Shown here: in pieces, positions 9,857 to 20,011 of the stretch
Numbering within the stretch: position 1 is the stretch's first letter
Layout: every line of letters starts with the position of its first letter
Assembly: GCF_029051725.1 (NCBI RefSeq)
Contig: NZ_JAACFU010000025.1
Span: 1-64,000, forward strand
Source: Bradyrhizobium sp. CSS354
Lineage (GTDB): Bacteria; Pseudomonadota; Alphaproteobacteria; Rhizobiales; Xanthobacteraceae
DNA length: 64,000 nt
Reading direction: 5' to 3'
The notes under the pieces: generated by a model
Told to the model about the DNA's origin: nothing
The model's input: the letters and a program-made list of their open reading frames with translations, nothing else
The model's database searches: none
Translations under genes and position numbers: made by a program

Positions 9857-9885
9857 CTTGAACCCCACTTAACGTCGGGTTGTAG
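9857..9885 (+). promoter_or_regulatory. NolA-type box, copy 1
   Basis: This site matches the shared pattern CTTGA-N2-C-N2-AC-N4-CGTC-N3-TTGTA at all invariant positions. Read as a promoter, the -35 hexamer is TTGAAC and the -10 begins TAGCAC after a 19-bp spacer, which is the long spacing of MerR-family promoters. No convincing gene follows directly on the plus strand. Confidence 0.6.
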
Positions 9886-10635
9886 CACTCAGCTCGCGAG
9901 CTTACGAAGTCTGTCTCTTCACGGGAGAGACGATAGATCCGAGAGATATCTCGCTGCTTAAATCGCTTCAAGCAAGGCGTAAGCTATCCCAAAAGCGGAA
10001 GATAATTGCAATCAAAACGAAGGACGGCGGAACGCCTCTGTCGCCGCGCTCACTGTGACAACATTTATTCAACCTCTGCGGACGAGAACTTTGCCGGATC
10101 GGACTTTTGCCAATTCGATAAATCTACACCAGGAGCGTACACTGTACGCTAGGTACGAAGACGCAGGGAGTCACTACTACTCTGCCTTGCTGAGCGAGCC
10201 TCAGTTTTGCCACGCTGGTTGCTTCATTGGAGGCAGCATCACCACGGATGTACTGGCGATGTGGGGCGAACCCGGCGCGCTTTCTTCTCGACGGAGTGCG
10301 TCGGGCCGCCTTTAATGACCCTACCTCGGCTCTATGCTCTTGGCGGATCGATGAGCTACTGGCAGGTCTGACAAGGGCTTCAGGTTGACCGCTCGGGGCG
10401 CGTTTTGCCGTTCCTATGTAGGTCAAAGAGCTAATCTTCAACTCCGGGCACGGTGATGTCCGCCAATTCTGGTACGAGAATGATTCTTTCGCTGGATCAG
10501 CGATTGTCTGGCTGATGCAGGAGAGCAAAGCAGCTGGCTTTTGCTGGTGAAGGAAGCAACGAGACGAACGAACGTGAGCGCCCCTCCAACAGCGTGAGTT
10601 AGAGCGCATTCCTACAAACATGATGACGGAAAGGA

Positions 10636-10664
10636 CTTGAATCGCACCTTGCGTCAGGTTGTAC
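10636..10664 (+). promoter_or_regulatory. NolA-type box, copy 2
   Basis: This is a full match to the shared 29-bp element. The -35 hexamer is TTGAAT and the -10-like hexamer TACGAA after a 19-bp spacer. It lies about 615 bp upstream of the FixJ-like regulator gene at 11280, with no obvious gene in between. Confidence 0.6.
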
Positions 10665-11279
10665 GAAGCCGATGCAAGGTGCTTTCCCCGAGCTCGCCAA
10701 GACGCAACTCACAGGCGCTCTGACGACGGAAAAGAAGTGTTCATGTCCTGATGCCGCTGCTAGTCGTTCTGGTTTCTATTTTCCTTAGTACGGGTGCGAT
10801 AGTTTACGCCTCTTGCCGATCGCAACGCCGACGGGATCTGCGCGTGCACAAGCACAATCGCGCCAATTCGTTCAGCTCGCGCCCCGGCGTTCAACGACCA
10901 AGGCGCCGGGCATTCTGATGCTTCAGCCGCAAAATGAGTCGTCCGCTGCGGCCCCACTCGCGAAGGCCAGGCGACACGCGCCGCCGTGCTAAAGCAAGCG
11001 CCTCAAGTCCTGGATTAGGTGCTTCTCGACCGGCTGTTCATCGATTTGATCGATGCCGCGGGGCCGCTCCAACGCGCCGGGGATAGACGCGAAAGGCTGT
11101 TCTCGACCACTCAAGCGGTTTTTGCTAGACTTACCTGTAATGGGTCGGGTGCGAATGGCTAACCAGTCACGTACCTCGAAAATCTCAAAGATTCGCCTGC
11201 GCCAAAGGCTGCGCACCTCAATCAACGGTCGTCGTTACGAGATTATTCTACTTTAAACCGTACAAACGAGGCTCTTATC

Positions 11280-11963
11280 GTGACCAAGCGCTCTGAATCG
11301 CGGAAGGAAGCCGCAAATGTTGTAGGGCCGGAGGTGAGGCCGAGCGTCCTCGTCGTCGACGACGACCTCTCGATGCGCGAATCCCTGGTCAACCTATTTC
11401 GTTCGATTGGTCTAGATGTCGTTGCTTACGGAACGGCCCAGGAACTGCTCCAGAGCGAGCTTCCTGATGTTCCTAGCTGCCTCGTGCTTGACATCAGGCT
11501 GCCAGGATCAAGCGGGCTTGAGCTCCAGAGTGAGTTAGCCAAACTGAAGATTCACATTCCCATCATTTTCATCACCGCTCATGGCGATATTCCGATGACC
11601 GTCAAAGCCATGAAGAGTGGAGCAATCGATTTTCTCAGCAAACCATTTCGCGATCAGGAACTGCTCGATGGCGTAGTCGCAGCTATCGAACAGGATCGGA
11701 AGAGGCGGGGTGTAGAGAAGGTCGTCGGGAGGCTGCAGTCCTTGTTTGAGGCCCTAAGTCCACGAGAGCAGGATGTCTTGAAACTGGTCGCCGCCGGCCT
11801 GTTGAACAAACAGGTAGCCGCGGAACTCGGGCTCGCCGAGATTACAGTGAAAATCTATCGCGGGCACGTGATGAAGAAGATGGGCGCTCGATCGCTAGCC
11901 GATTTGATCAGGATGAGTGAGAGGCTTGGAATTGGCACCGACCGTTTCACGGTACAAACCTAA
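11280..11963 (+). CDS. FixJ/NodW-like response regulator (receiver + LuxR-type HTH)
   Basis: This 227-aa two-component regulator has an N-terminal receiver domain (about residues 20-138). It keeps the acidic pocket DDD (27-29), the phosphoacceptor Asp71 in LVLDIRLPG, and Lys121 in FLSKPF. The C-terminal LuxR-type DNA-binding domain contains LSPREQDVLKLVAAGLLNKQVAAELGL and ITVKIYRGHVMKKMGA. This is the FixJ/NodW/NwsB family. In Bradyrhizobium such regulators (NodW, NwsB) contribute to isoflavone-induced nod gene expression, but I cannot tell which orthologue this is. The start is GTG, with an AGG-type ribosome binding site 8 bases upstream. A single-domain receiver follows 90 bp downstream, and the divergent giant sensor kinase is the nearest kinase. 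Confidence 0.85.
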   Translation: MTKRSESRKEAANVVGPEVRPSVLVVDDDLSMRESLVNLFRSIGLDVVAYGTAQELLQSELPDVPSCLVLDIRLPGSSGLELQSELAKLKIHIPIIFITAHGDIPMTVKAMKSGAIDFLSKPFRDQELLDGVVAAIEQDRKRRGVEKVVGRLQSLFEALSPREQDVLKLVAAGLLNKQVAAELGLAEITVKIYRGHVMKKMGARSLADLIRMSERLGIGTDRFTVQT

Positions 11964-12053
11964 GTATGATTTTACAATTTCATCGAACACGCGCACCCTT
12001 CGGTTGGCTGTCATGCTTCTGCCACCGCCTTCGCCCAACTAGAACGGGGTGTC

Positions 12054-12443
12054 TTGTCCAGGTATTCAACCGTTTCCGTTGTCGACGACGATCCTTCGAT
12101 TCGTGCCGCACTGAGCAACCTTTTGAAATCGCAGGGCCACGTCGTTCATACGTTTGCGTCGGCTGAGGAGTTCTTGCGGTCGTCTCAATTGAAGAACACG
12201 TCCTGTGTCATTGCAGACGTGCAGATGCCCACGATGAGCGGCTTTGAACTTTTGGAAAAGATGCGGGCCCAGGGCCACGCTGCGCCATTCATCCTGATTA
12301 CTGCCGTCGCGGATGATCGTACGCGAGCCCGCGCGTTGAGCGCCGGTGTAGCTGGCTTTTTCGCCAAACCCTTTGCCGGTCTGGAGTTGATAACCTGCCT
12401 CGATGAAGCGCTCCGCGAGCATCGTGGCGGCACGGACGCGTGA
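12054..12443 (+). CDS. Single-domain response regulator (receiver only)
   Basis: This 129-aa protein is a lone CheY/FixJ-like receiver domain. The acidic triad is DDD at 11-13, the phosphoacceptor Asp55 lies in CVIADVQMP, and Lys105 lies in FAKPF. It has no output domain. The start is TTG (12054), with GGGGTG nearby as a ribosome binding site. It probably lies in one transcription unit with the FixJ-like regulator 90 bp upstream and may act as a phosphate sink or competitor. It is clearly related to the degenerate receiver encoded just upstream of nodA in this window: both share the TSC-(V/L)-IAD-(V/M)-Q...MSG-x-EL core. Confidence 0.8.
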   Translation: MSRYSTVSVVDDDPSIRAALSNLLKSQGHVVHTFASAEEFLRSSQLKNTSCVIADVQMPTMSGFELLEKMRAQGHAAPFILITAVADDRTRARALSAGVAGFFAKPFAGLELITCLDEALREHRGGTDA

Positions 12444-13407
12444 AAGACGGGGAAGCAGCAGTCTCCACCACACCGCGCCCGCGCGGCGCTTGCGATATCG
12501 ATCCATGTGCCGCTGCCACTGCTTATCTCGCGCCCGTGGCACCATGGCCTTTCCACCTTGCCGCATTCCTGTCTCTGTTGTTGTGCTTTCGGCCTCTTAT
12601 CGAAGCACTTGCAAGGGCTCCTGACAACAACGCCACCTGTATGATCGCGTAATCAGACGAGCAGAGGCCCTCCTCGCCCGAACAAAGGTGCGCACTAACG
12701 GCGATGCTGAGCTTAGGCCGAAAGTACCACGGCAGCGGCTTGCCAGGCAGGACCTCGCCGAAAAGGGTTCACCCGAGCTTTCGCGAATTCTCCACAGAAA
12801 GTCCGGCCCCGGTGTCTGTGGAGGATGACGCGCCAATCACAGCGAAATCACGCAGCCCTTAAGACGATCGCTGCAATCACAAAAGGCTGCAGGCCATGTT
12901 GAACTTGCGAGCGATCCACAGTTTGCACCGCGAGATTGGAGCATTCCATCCCAGTATCCTTCGGCGGGCCGAAGCACCCGAAACTTACGTATCCGTTGCA
13001 GCCCTAACACTGATGCCCCTGATCGATGCGATCTCAAGCCCTGCCTTCGCTACCGACGGGAGTGCACCCTTTTGGGTCACCATGAAAGTTAGGTCCAGTC
13101 TTTCTCTTTTTCAGGATTCATCTCTAACGCAAGCTACCGCACGGCATGCGACAATTCCTCGCGCGCCGGCTAAGCAAGAGCCTGTCCGCGAAAGACGACC
13201 TTAGCCAGTGGCGTTCGTTGGACGTGGAGATACTACTAGACATAGTAGCTTCGTTCCGCACGGTTCTCAGCTAAATCAATGGAGCTGATTTTCGGACGCG
13301 CTACGCGCAACCCAAAGGACGTCGGGAGACGACTGTTCGACTCTCTTGTACGATGTTGGCCGCGCGCATGTTCGTCAGGCAGCTTTTCTTGTTGAGGAGA
13401 CGATCAC
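12444..13407. other. Gene-free stretch
   Basis: No open frame here carries recognisable features. A 102-aa frame at 12896-13204 has no ribosome binding site or domain and is probably chance. The promoter of the aminotransferase gene at 13408 should lie at the right end, but I could not identify a sigma-54 or nod-box motif there. Confidence 0.45.
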
Positions 13408-14697
13408 ATGGTCGGAGTACACGAGCCGCGCAGAATGAAAACAGTCGAAACGCTCGAGTCGAATGTCCGCTCGTACTCACGTTCCTTTCCTGCTGTCTTC
13501 AGTCGGGCGCGCGGCTCGATCATGTTCACTGAGGGCGACCGAAAGGTCATTGACTTTCTGTCCGGCGCTGGAGCGCTAAACTATGGCCACAACAATCAGG
13601 AGATCAAAGCAGCCATCACCAAGTACCTGGAGTCGGACGGCGTCGTCCACGGCTTGGACATGGCCACTCCAGCAAAGGTCGAATTCATGGAGACTTTTAG
13701 CTCTGTCATCCTTCGTGAACGGAATCTTTCCTATCGCTTTCAATTTACGGGTCCTACGGGAGCTAACGCCGTTGAAGCAGCCCTAAAGCTCTCGCGTAAG
13801 ATCACAGGGCGTCACAACGTCATTTGTTTCACGAATGGATATCACGGCCACAGCTTGGGAGCCCTAGCTGCGAGCGGTAACCGCTTTTACCGCAACGCCA
13901 GCAGCATTCCCTTATCCGGCACAACTTTCATGCCGTATGATGGGTATCTTGGCTCCGCTGACAGTCCGGCGGATTACGTGCGAAAGGTATTAGTGGACGA
14001 GAGCAGTGGTATTGACCTTCCCGCCGCCATTCTCGTCGAAACCGTGCAAGGAGAGGGAGGAATTAACGTCGCGGGTAAGGAATGGTTGCAGTCAATTCAG
14101 GCTTTGGCAAAAGAGGTCGGAGCTATTTTCATAGTTGACGATATCCAAATGGGCTGTGGTCGTACAGGCGAGTTCTTCAGCTTTGAGTTCGCTGCTTTGT
14201 CGCCAGACATTGTTGTGATGTCGAAATCGCTGAGTGGGTACGGCTTGCCGCTGTCGATGCTGTTGATCAAAGAAGCGATCGACGCATGGGAACCAGGCGA
14301 GCACACGGGAACGTTTCGAGGAAACAATCTTGCACTCGTTTCTGGCAAAGCGGCCTTGACCCTGTATTGGCGTAACCAGACGTTCTCGCACCAGGCCCAA
14401 CGCTTGGGCGCATTTATGCGGCGTCGGCTCGATGCCATCGTGCATCAGTACGGAAACAAGTTTGCTGTTCGTGGACGAGGCATGGTATGCGGCTTCGATT
14501 GCAAAACGACACAGATCGCAGAGGCGACGTCACATAAAGCGTTTGAGAAGGGCTTAATTATCGAGCGATGCGGAGCGACGGATCAGGTTGTGAAGTTCTT
14601 GCCCGCACTTACGATCGACCAAGACACGTTGGGACAAGGCCTAGACATATTTGAGGAGTCGTTGACCGAAACGTTGAATTCAGCCCGAGGAAGCTAA
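13408..14697 (+). CDS. EctB-like diaminobutyrate--2-oxoglutarate aminotransferase
   Basis: This 429-aa class III PLP-dependent aminotransferase most resembles L-2,4-diaminobutyrate transaminases (EctB/PvdH type). The family signature FTGPTGANAVEAALKLSRK appears at about residues 113-131, with YHGHSLGALAASGN after it. The PLP-binding lysine is in VVMSKSLSGYGLPLSM. The expected reaction is transfer of an amino group between glutamate and aspartate-4-semialdehyde, giving diaminobutyrate. No ectA, ectC or siderophore synthetase genes are adjacent, so the ectoine pathway is unlikely here. The start is ATG at 13408 with GAGGAG 8 bases upstream; Met10 is an alternative. A role in making a symbiosis-specific amino acid derivative is possible, but that is inference. 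Confidence 0.8.
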   Translation: MVGVHEPRRMKTVETLESNVRSYSRSFPAVFSRARGSIMFTEGDRKVIDFLSGAGALNYGHNNQEIKAAITKYLESDGVVHGLDMATPAKVEFMETFSSVILRERNLSYRFQFTGPTGANAVEAALKLSRKITGRHNVICFTNGYHGHSLGALAASGNRFYRNASSIPLSGTTFMPYDGYLGSADSPADYVRKVLVDESSGIDLPAAILVETVQGEGGINVAGKEWLQSIQALAKEVGAIFIVDDIQMGCGRTGEFFSFEFAALSPDIVVMSKSLSGYGLPLSMLLIKEAIDAWEPGEHTGTFRGNNLALVSGKAALTLYWRNQTFSHQAQRLGAFMRRRLDAIVHQYGNKFAVRGRGMVCGFDCKTTQIAEATSHKAFEKGLIIERCGATDQVVKFLPALTIDQDTLGQGLDIFEESLTETLNSARGS

Positions 14698-15624
14698 TTT
14701 GTAGGCACACGAGACAAACTGTTGCGCAACAGCATGGCCGCACAAGTCACTAGCGCCAGCTCCTCCTTGCCGCCGAAACGTTCAGGAGTTTTGAAGCCGC
14801 GATTATGGAGGTGACGCCTGAACGCCGATTCTGTCTGTGATCCGCTGAGTCGGCTGATGCGCGAAGAACGGCTGCTGCCCTCGATCCACGACAGTGAGTG
14901 CGAGCAGCACCCTTGAGCATAGAATCTCGCAATCGCGAACGACACTAGTGGAGCTGGCTCTCTATCAATCATCATGCGAGTACGATCCAACTAAAGGCCT
15001 TCGCGGATGCACACCAAGCCACGAGCTGCACCAAGAGATGGCGCGACGAAAGTCGTCAAGGCACGCGGGTTGACGGCATCAGTCACACGAAGCCGAACAA
15101 GCCTCCCAATCAAAACGGTTGGTCCTCGGCTTTTGCGCCAGAACTGCAGAGCACCGCTATCGGCGCACGCCCGTAGCACGTGCCGTAATCCCAATGTTGG
15201 CGTGCTCGCCGTTCCGTTACCGGAAGCCCCTGTGGGCGTGAGCACCTCGGCGTCAAGCGAAAGTGATGGACCGCATGCCAACTATGCTGGGCCAACCAAG
15301 GAAGCCCGACGCATCTGCCGGGTCTGAGATGCGTCGGGCCGAGCGGGAGACTGAGCGTGACAGTCTTCCTCCCGCAAACACGTCCGCAAGTCGTATGCCG
15401 CGCCTATGCCGCTACGGCCGTGTGCGAAATTAGGGTATCTTGTCTTTGCCACAAAGTTCCGCGAGGCATTCAGAGATGCGCGGCTCACAGCTGGTTCGTG
15501 GAAGGCCTAACAAGCTGAGCCTATCCTCCTTCCAAAAACTCCCGCCATCGCCTTTCGTTTGGATCAAAAATGAGGCAGAAGAAGCGGACAACGGGCCGCC
15601 GGCTCCTCAACAACAGATATCTAG
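14698..15624. other. Gene-free stretch
   Basis: Short frames exist on both strands, notably 14694-14990 and 14991-15281 on the minus strand. None shows a domain, a ribosome binding site or homologous context that I can recognise. It may contain decayed coding sequence. Confidence 0.4.
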
Positions 15625-16746
15625 ATGTTTGATACATTGCTACCCGTGACTCGAACGAACGTCCCCAGCTCGCGCACGGCAGAGGCATACGATCGCGATC
15701 TCAGTTTAGATTTCGCGAAAGGTGCCCTCATTGTTTTGGTGATTGTTGGGCACCTGATCCAGTATGTCATCTACCGAGACGACGGATTTTGGTATTCACC
15801 GTACTACAAATTGATCTATATGTTCCACATGCCACTTTTTATGGCGATAAGCGGATATCTTTCTGCTCGATCGCTGCTGCAAAAGCCGTTCACTCGAGCC
15901 GCCAGCGACCGTGCGAAGCAGCTGTTGCTGCCGATGCTGTTTTGGTGGGCAATAATGGAGACAGCTAAGTTGGCGGCGTTGTGGCGCGCGACCAGCCTAA
16001 CAAGCGGACTTTCGGAAGTTCTAGACGATCTCGCTGGCACGTATTGGTTCATCTGGGCCACGTTTATTTCCTACCTTCTCATCAAGATTTCTACCATCCT
16101 TACCCGCCGATCGTGGGTCATAACTGGCTCAGCCATACTGGTCGCGCTCGTGCCTCTGACATTCTCCATATCACCGCTGATCAGATTTACTTACCCGTTC
16201 TTCTGCTTCGGCTTCTTGCTTGCTCAATCGGGAGAACGATCGACCAGTGCATTGCGACATCACAAGCCGCTCCTGATTTTATTTCTCTCAATTGTGACCT
16301 GCGTATGCTTTCTAGCTTGGGGCAAGAGCACCTATGTCTACAACAATCTTGGGGTAATTCACGACTTTCGGTCAACTCAAGACGTGCTTGTGATGTTTGT
16401 TGGCTCTGCAGCTGCGTCCGCAATCGCTATCGTACTCCTGTTGCAATGCTGGCGCTTTGGCCATTCAAATCGAATGGCCCGCTTTATCGCTGTGGAGTTG
16501 GGCCAGACCACGCTGCTGCTCTACCTGGTCCAGGGTACCGTGTTCCGTCTCATGGATTTCATACAATTCGGAGAGCTTTGGGATCTCACGACCCGGTTGA
16601 TCATCGCGGGTGTGCTCGGGGCCGCGATCATTGCGATCGCCCTAACGATCCGCTCGATCGTTCGAGGCGTTCCATATCTGTCTCAGCTCGTCCTTGGAAT
16701 GCCGCCACGCTCAGGTCTCCCGCAAGCCAAACCTGCAATGAACTAG
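15625..16746 (+). CDS. NolL/NodX-like membrane acyltransferase (acyltransferase 3 family)
   Basis: This 373-aa integral membrane protein has about ten hydrophobic segments. The N-terminal motif RDLSLDFAKGALIVLVIVGH places an Arg/Asp pair and a conserved His at the end of the first membrane helix, as in the acyltransferase 3 (OafA/NodX/NolL) family. MFHMPLFMAISGY is the second family motif. In rhizobia, NolL acetylates the fucose of Nod factors and NodX acetylates the reducing end. The island also encodes NodZ, NoeL and NolK, which fits a NolL role, but the sequence alone does not prove it. I see no nod box upstream. The ATG lacks a clear ribosome binding site. Confidence 0.65.
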   Translation: MFDTLLPVTRTNVPSSRTAEAYDRDLSLDFAKGALIVLVIVGHLIQYVIYRDDGFWYSPYYKLIYMFHMPLFMAISGYLSARSLLQKPFTRAASDRAKQLLLPMLFWWAIMETAKLAALWRATSLTSGLSEVLDDLAGTYWFIWATFISYLLIKISTILTRRSWVITGSAILVALVPLTFSISPLIRFTYPFFCFGFLLAQSGERSTSALRHHKPLLILFLSIVTCVCFLAWGKSTYVYNNLGVIHDFRSTQDVLVMFVGSAAASAIAIVLLLQCWRFGHSNRMARFIAVELGQTTLLLYLVQGTVFRLMDFIQFGELWDLTTRLIIAGVLGAAIIAIALTIRSIVRGVPYLSQLVLGMPPRSGLPQAKPAMN

Positions 16747-17720
16747 CTGTATCCATTTGATTGTTTGAGTACGGCAGGGTGCCGATAGCAACGACTTGTG
16801 AAGCCGCTGGAATAGCTTTCGAACCCAGATCCGGCGGCGACGGCGAGCCGCCGTCGAGGCGATGATCGGCATAAGAGCAACCCAATCGAGCGTGTATTGC
16901 TCTCAGTTGTATGGCACCGGCGAACTCAGCCCATTGCCGTCCATCCAAATACGGTCGAGTGCCGTGAGATTAGCTTCGGCTGTACCAGTCGTCTAGCCGT
17001 CAGTTTTCCCAGATCGAAGCCAATCCATTCACACTCAACAAGATGGTTCTTCGACTGCCGTACTGAACCCGAGATCTCCCAGTCGTTCGAATCTCCGTCT
17101 AGACCCGCAGCTGCCCGAAGTAAAAGGCCTTTGGAAACCAACAAGCCGTTCTTGTTCGTTGAGGCGATCCGATTGCTCATCGCGAGCCTGTCTGCTTCTC
17201 ACCGTCTCGAGACGGTGACGATCTCGATCGGAAGATTTAATTGAGATTAACGATCATGCGGCGCACGACCGCGCGTTGTTGAACTCCCGCGTCCAATGCA
17301 TGCGACAATGGCTCCACGATGAAACAGCTTGCACACGTACTTTGCATGGCCGCGAAAATGCAAGCGTGTCGAGGCTTGGCGGGCTCGCCGGTTCGACGAG
17401 GTCTCAAATAAAGCCGGACAAGTCTCCCGGGATCTGGCGCAGAGACGAACCCGAGCCGCTTCGCGGCACGGCCACCGTTTGGGAAGTCACGAGACGATCT
17501 GCCGAGATCCTCTTTTGGTCTCAACTAGGGCGGGTGCGAGGAAGGCGCTCACTAACGGTGATAACGGAGGTCGTCGAGCTTTCGGCCTGGGCTAGATGAC
17601 GATCGTGCGGCCAACGTATCGTCGCAGCAAGCCCCGCCTCGTTATCGGACTGGCGCTCCTCTGCAATGGCGCCGCGCAGTTCCCCGACCGTACTTGCTCG
17701 TTTGCATGTTGGACCTTGCA
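16747..17720. other. Gene-free stretch downstream of panB and the acyltransferase
   Basis: The genes on either side converge toward this interval. The frames present are short, overlapping and unrecognisable. I see no terminator with a clear T-tract and no repeat of note. Confidence 0.4.
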
Positions 17721-18593
17721 CTAGCTTGACTTGGAAGGCGTCCAGTTTACGACCGCCCCGCGCAAGCCGTCCGGAAGCCGATATGACTCCTGCGCCGCAG
17801 GGAATGCTCCGCTACGGACATCAGCTGCCCAGCGCGAGAGGCCCTCCTGCAGCAGCTGATGGCCCTCTACATAGACACGCACGAATTTTGGATAATGGCT
17901 TCCTGCGAGCCCCAACACGTCGTGGAACACTAGGACTTGCCCTGAGCAACTTGGACCCGCTCCGATCCCAATCGTTGGTATGGTCAGAGATTCAGTCACT
18001 CGGGCAGCGAGCTCAGCCGGGATGCCTTCAAGGACAAGAGCAAAGCATCCCGCATGCTGTAGCTGGTGCGCATCGTCAAGCAGACGTAGGGCATCGTCGG
18101 CGTTCCGACCTTGTACCTTGAAGCCACCCATTGCGTTGACGCTTTGTGGCGTGAGACCTATATGGCCCATCACGGGAATTTCGCAATTCACCAAGGCTCG
18201 GATCGTCTCGACACGCTTACCCCCTCCCTCAAGCTTGACGGCATCGGCGCCACGCTGAAGGAAGCCTCCAGCGTTGCGTATCGTGTCGTCGGGACTGAGA
18301 TGAAAGCTAAGAAACGGCATGTCAGCTACAAGCATGGCCCGAGGCCTTGTCCGCGCGACCGCTTCCAGGTGGTGATTCATCATCGCCATGCTGACCGGTA
18401 AAGTGTCATCAAACCCAAGGCATACGTTGCCGACGCTATCGCCAACAAGAATGAGGTCGACCACAGGATCGGCGATACGCGCCGTTACCGCATCATAAGC
18501 CGTGGTCATGACGATGGCACGCCTCTCCTCTTTGAATCGTTGCAGAACTGGAATCGTGACGCGCTCAACTGGCAGCTGCGAAATGTGACTCAT
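17721..18593 (-). CDS. panB: 3-methyl-2-oxobutanoate hydroxymethyltransferase (PanB)
   Basis: PanB transfers a hydroxymethyl group from methylene-tetrahydrofolate to 2-oxoisovalerate to give ketopantoate, the first committed step of pantothenate synthesis. From the ATG at 18593 the protein has 290 aa. It shows MTTAYDAVTARIAD, DLILVGDSVGNVCLGFDDTLPVS (metal- and substrate-binding Asp residues) and GHIGLTPQSVNAMGGFKVQGR, followed by LVLEGIPAELA. The open frame extends upstream of this Met without homology. The product is slightly longer than typical, with a C-terminal extension. It appears intact although much of the neighbouring vitamin cluster is decayed. panC is not found in the window. Confidence 0.9.
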   Translation of the reverse strand: MSHISQLPVERVTIPVLQRFKEERRAIVMTTAYDAVTARIADPVVDLILVGDSVGNVCLGFDDTLPVSMAMMNHHLEAVARTRPRAMLVADMPFLSFHLSPDDTIRNAGGFLQRGADAVKLEGGGKRVETIRALVNCEIPVMGHIGLTPQSVNAMGGFKVQGRNADDALRLLDDAHQLQHAGCFALVLEGIPAELAARVTESLTIPTIGIGAGPSCSGQVLVFHDVLGLAGSHYPKFVRVYVEGHQLLQEGLSRWAADVRSGAFPAAQESYRLPDGLRGAVVNWTPSKSS

Positions 18594-19439
18594 GTTCGAT
18601 CGGACCCGGCCCGCATGTTTCTGGAAATGGCCTTTCCCTTGGAAGAGCAAATGGTCTCTGTCAATAGGGAGGCCGAAAAGACGCGTCGCTGAGAAGTTGG
18701 AGAGCACAAAGCTTCCAATGATTGCGCGATCAGCAAACAAACTCTTTCAAGATGTTCCTCTGCGAGGTGGTTCTGGGACTCCACCATCCAAACATTCTGC
18801 GACTCAAAACGGCGGCCTGTAGACGATGCACGCACGCGGCGACAGTGAATGTCCTTATGAGGGTCCGATCGACGTGCCAAAGCCCACGTTAAGGCGGCAA
18901 GTCGATTTCGTATGGCCGTTGATTGGCGCTCAAAGCCGCGGCTTCGGAGGACTGCAGGCACATTCCGATGCGTGATCCAGGCGAACGAAATAGGGAAGAT
19001 GCACCGGCGCTCGCACGGCTGCCTCACACTCCAGAATGCGGATGACGTGTCCACCATCTTCGCGTGCGTCGCCTCTTGATCAGACCCGCCGCCAGGCCGA
19101 TCTTCTCTAATCAAAATGACGAACGACCTTCCGCAACAGACCGTCACCAATGGACGCATAACTTCATCACCTCATGGCGGATTCGGGTAGGCATCCTCAA
19201 CGGGTACCCACTCGCCATGACGCGATCGGATGGAAAACGAACGCACGGTCACACTGTGGACCGGCCGGCGAAGCCCGCGGTCTCCCGGCCGGCCGCACCG
19301 ACATTGCAGGATGCGAAGCAACAATCGTCAATTTCGTAGGCAGTCTAGGGCAAGGCTCTCTCAAGTGTTCGAGAAGCGGACGACAGCTCGGACTCCTGGA
19401 TCTTGCACTCCCGCGCGCGTCTTCAGGCCAGCGCATCGG
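18594..19439. other. Gene-free stretch between panB and the bioA remnant
   Basis: A minus-strand frame continues upstream of panB to 19159 but shows no recognisable domain. A panC gene would be expected here, by comparison with other rhizobial bio/pan clusters, but none of its motifs is visible. Confidence 0.4.
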
Positions 19440-20010
19440 CACCGTCACAGACGCGTAATAACTTTCAGCCAGGTCTCCTGCTATTACGCAATACGGCGGC
19501 ATCATGTAAATCGTATTACCGAATGGGCGCAGCAAGAGATTGCGGTCTTTAAAGATGGCGTGAAGCTTGGGGCTAACGCCTGCGAGATAGCCCGGTCTAT
19601 CTCGTCTTCAGATCGTGTGCTGTGATTGTGCCGCAACGGCGAACGTTTGCAAAATAGCAGAGTCCCATCTTCAAGGCGACTTCCACGCTGGCTGAGCTAC
19701 TATCCGAGTAGAAAACATGTTCGGCGCCTCGGGGTGCGAGGTTCAAAAGGAGCCGAGCGACCTCTTCAGCCGGATCGTGCGTGGAGCCGGCGAACATGAT
19801 TTGGTCAGCTTGCCGGCCTGTTCTTCTAAATCGCGCTCGCGATTTGCGGATAGTAATGGCCGTGAGTGACGATCCACCAGGATGCGATTTCATTTTTGAT
19901 CCGATGGCGCAGTGTAGAGATAAGCACCGTCGCCATGCACAACTTTGGTCATTTCGTTGTCAAGAGCATGCGGCGTGAATGGATGCCAAGTTGGCCACCT
20001 CTTGTTTGGC
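19440..20010 (-). pseudogene. bioA: bioA remnant (adenosylmethionine-8-amino-7-oxononanoate aminotransferase)
   Basis: Only fragments of BioA remain, in different frames. An N-terminal piece WHPFTPHALDNEMTKVV lies near 19930-20000. A middle piece containing MFAGSTHDPAEEVARLLLNLAPRG is at about 19640-19800. A C-terminal piece LLRPFGNTIYMMPPYC is at about 19480-19535. Most of the roughly 425-aa protein, including the PLP-lysine region, has been deleted. Borders are approximate. The remnant follows bioD directly, as in a bioFDA order. Confidence 0.8.
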
Positions 20011-20011
20011 G

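Larger units (their letters stand above)
9314..11279. other. Two-kilobase gene-free interval with two NolA-type boxes
   Basis: No open frame here has a convincing start site, codon pattern or recognisable domain. The interval lies between the divergent sensor kinase (minus) and the response regulator (plus), so it must hold both promoters. Two copies of the 29-bp NolA-type element lie on the plus strand at 9857-9885 and 10636-10664. The remainder may be decayed DNA or hold unannotated RNAs. Confidence 0.5.
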
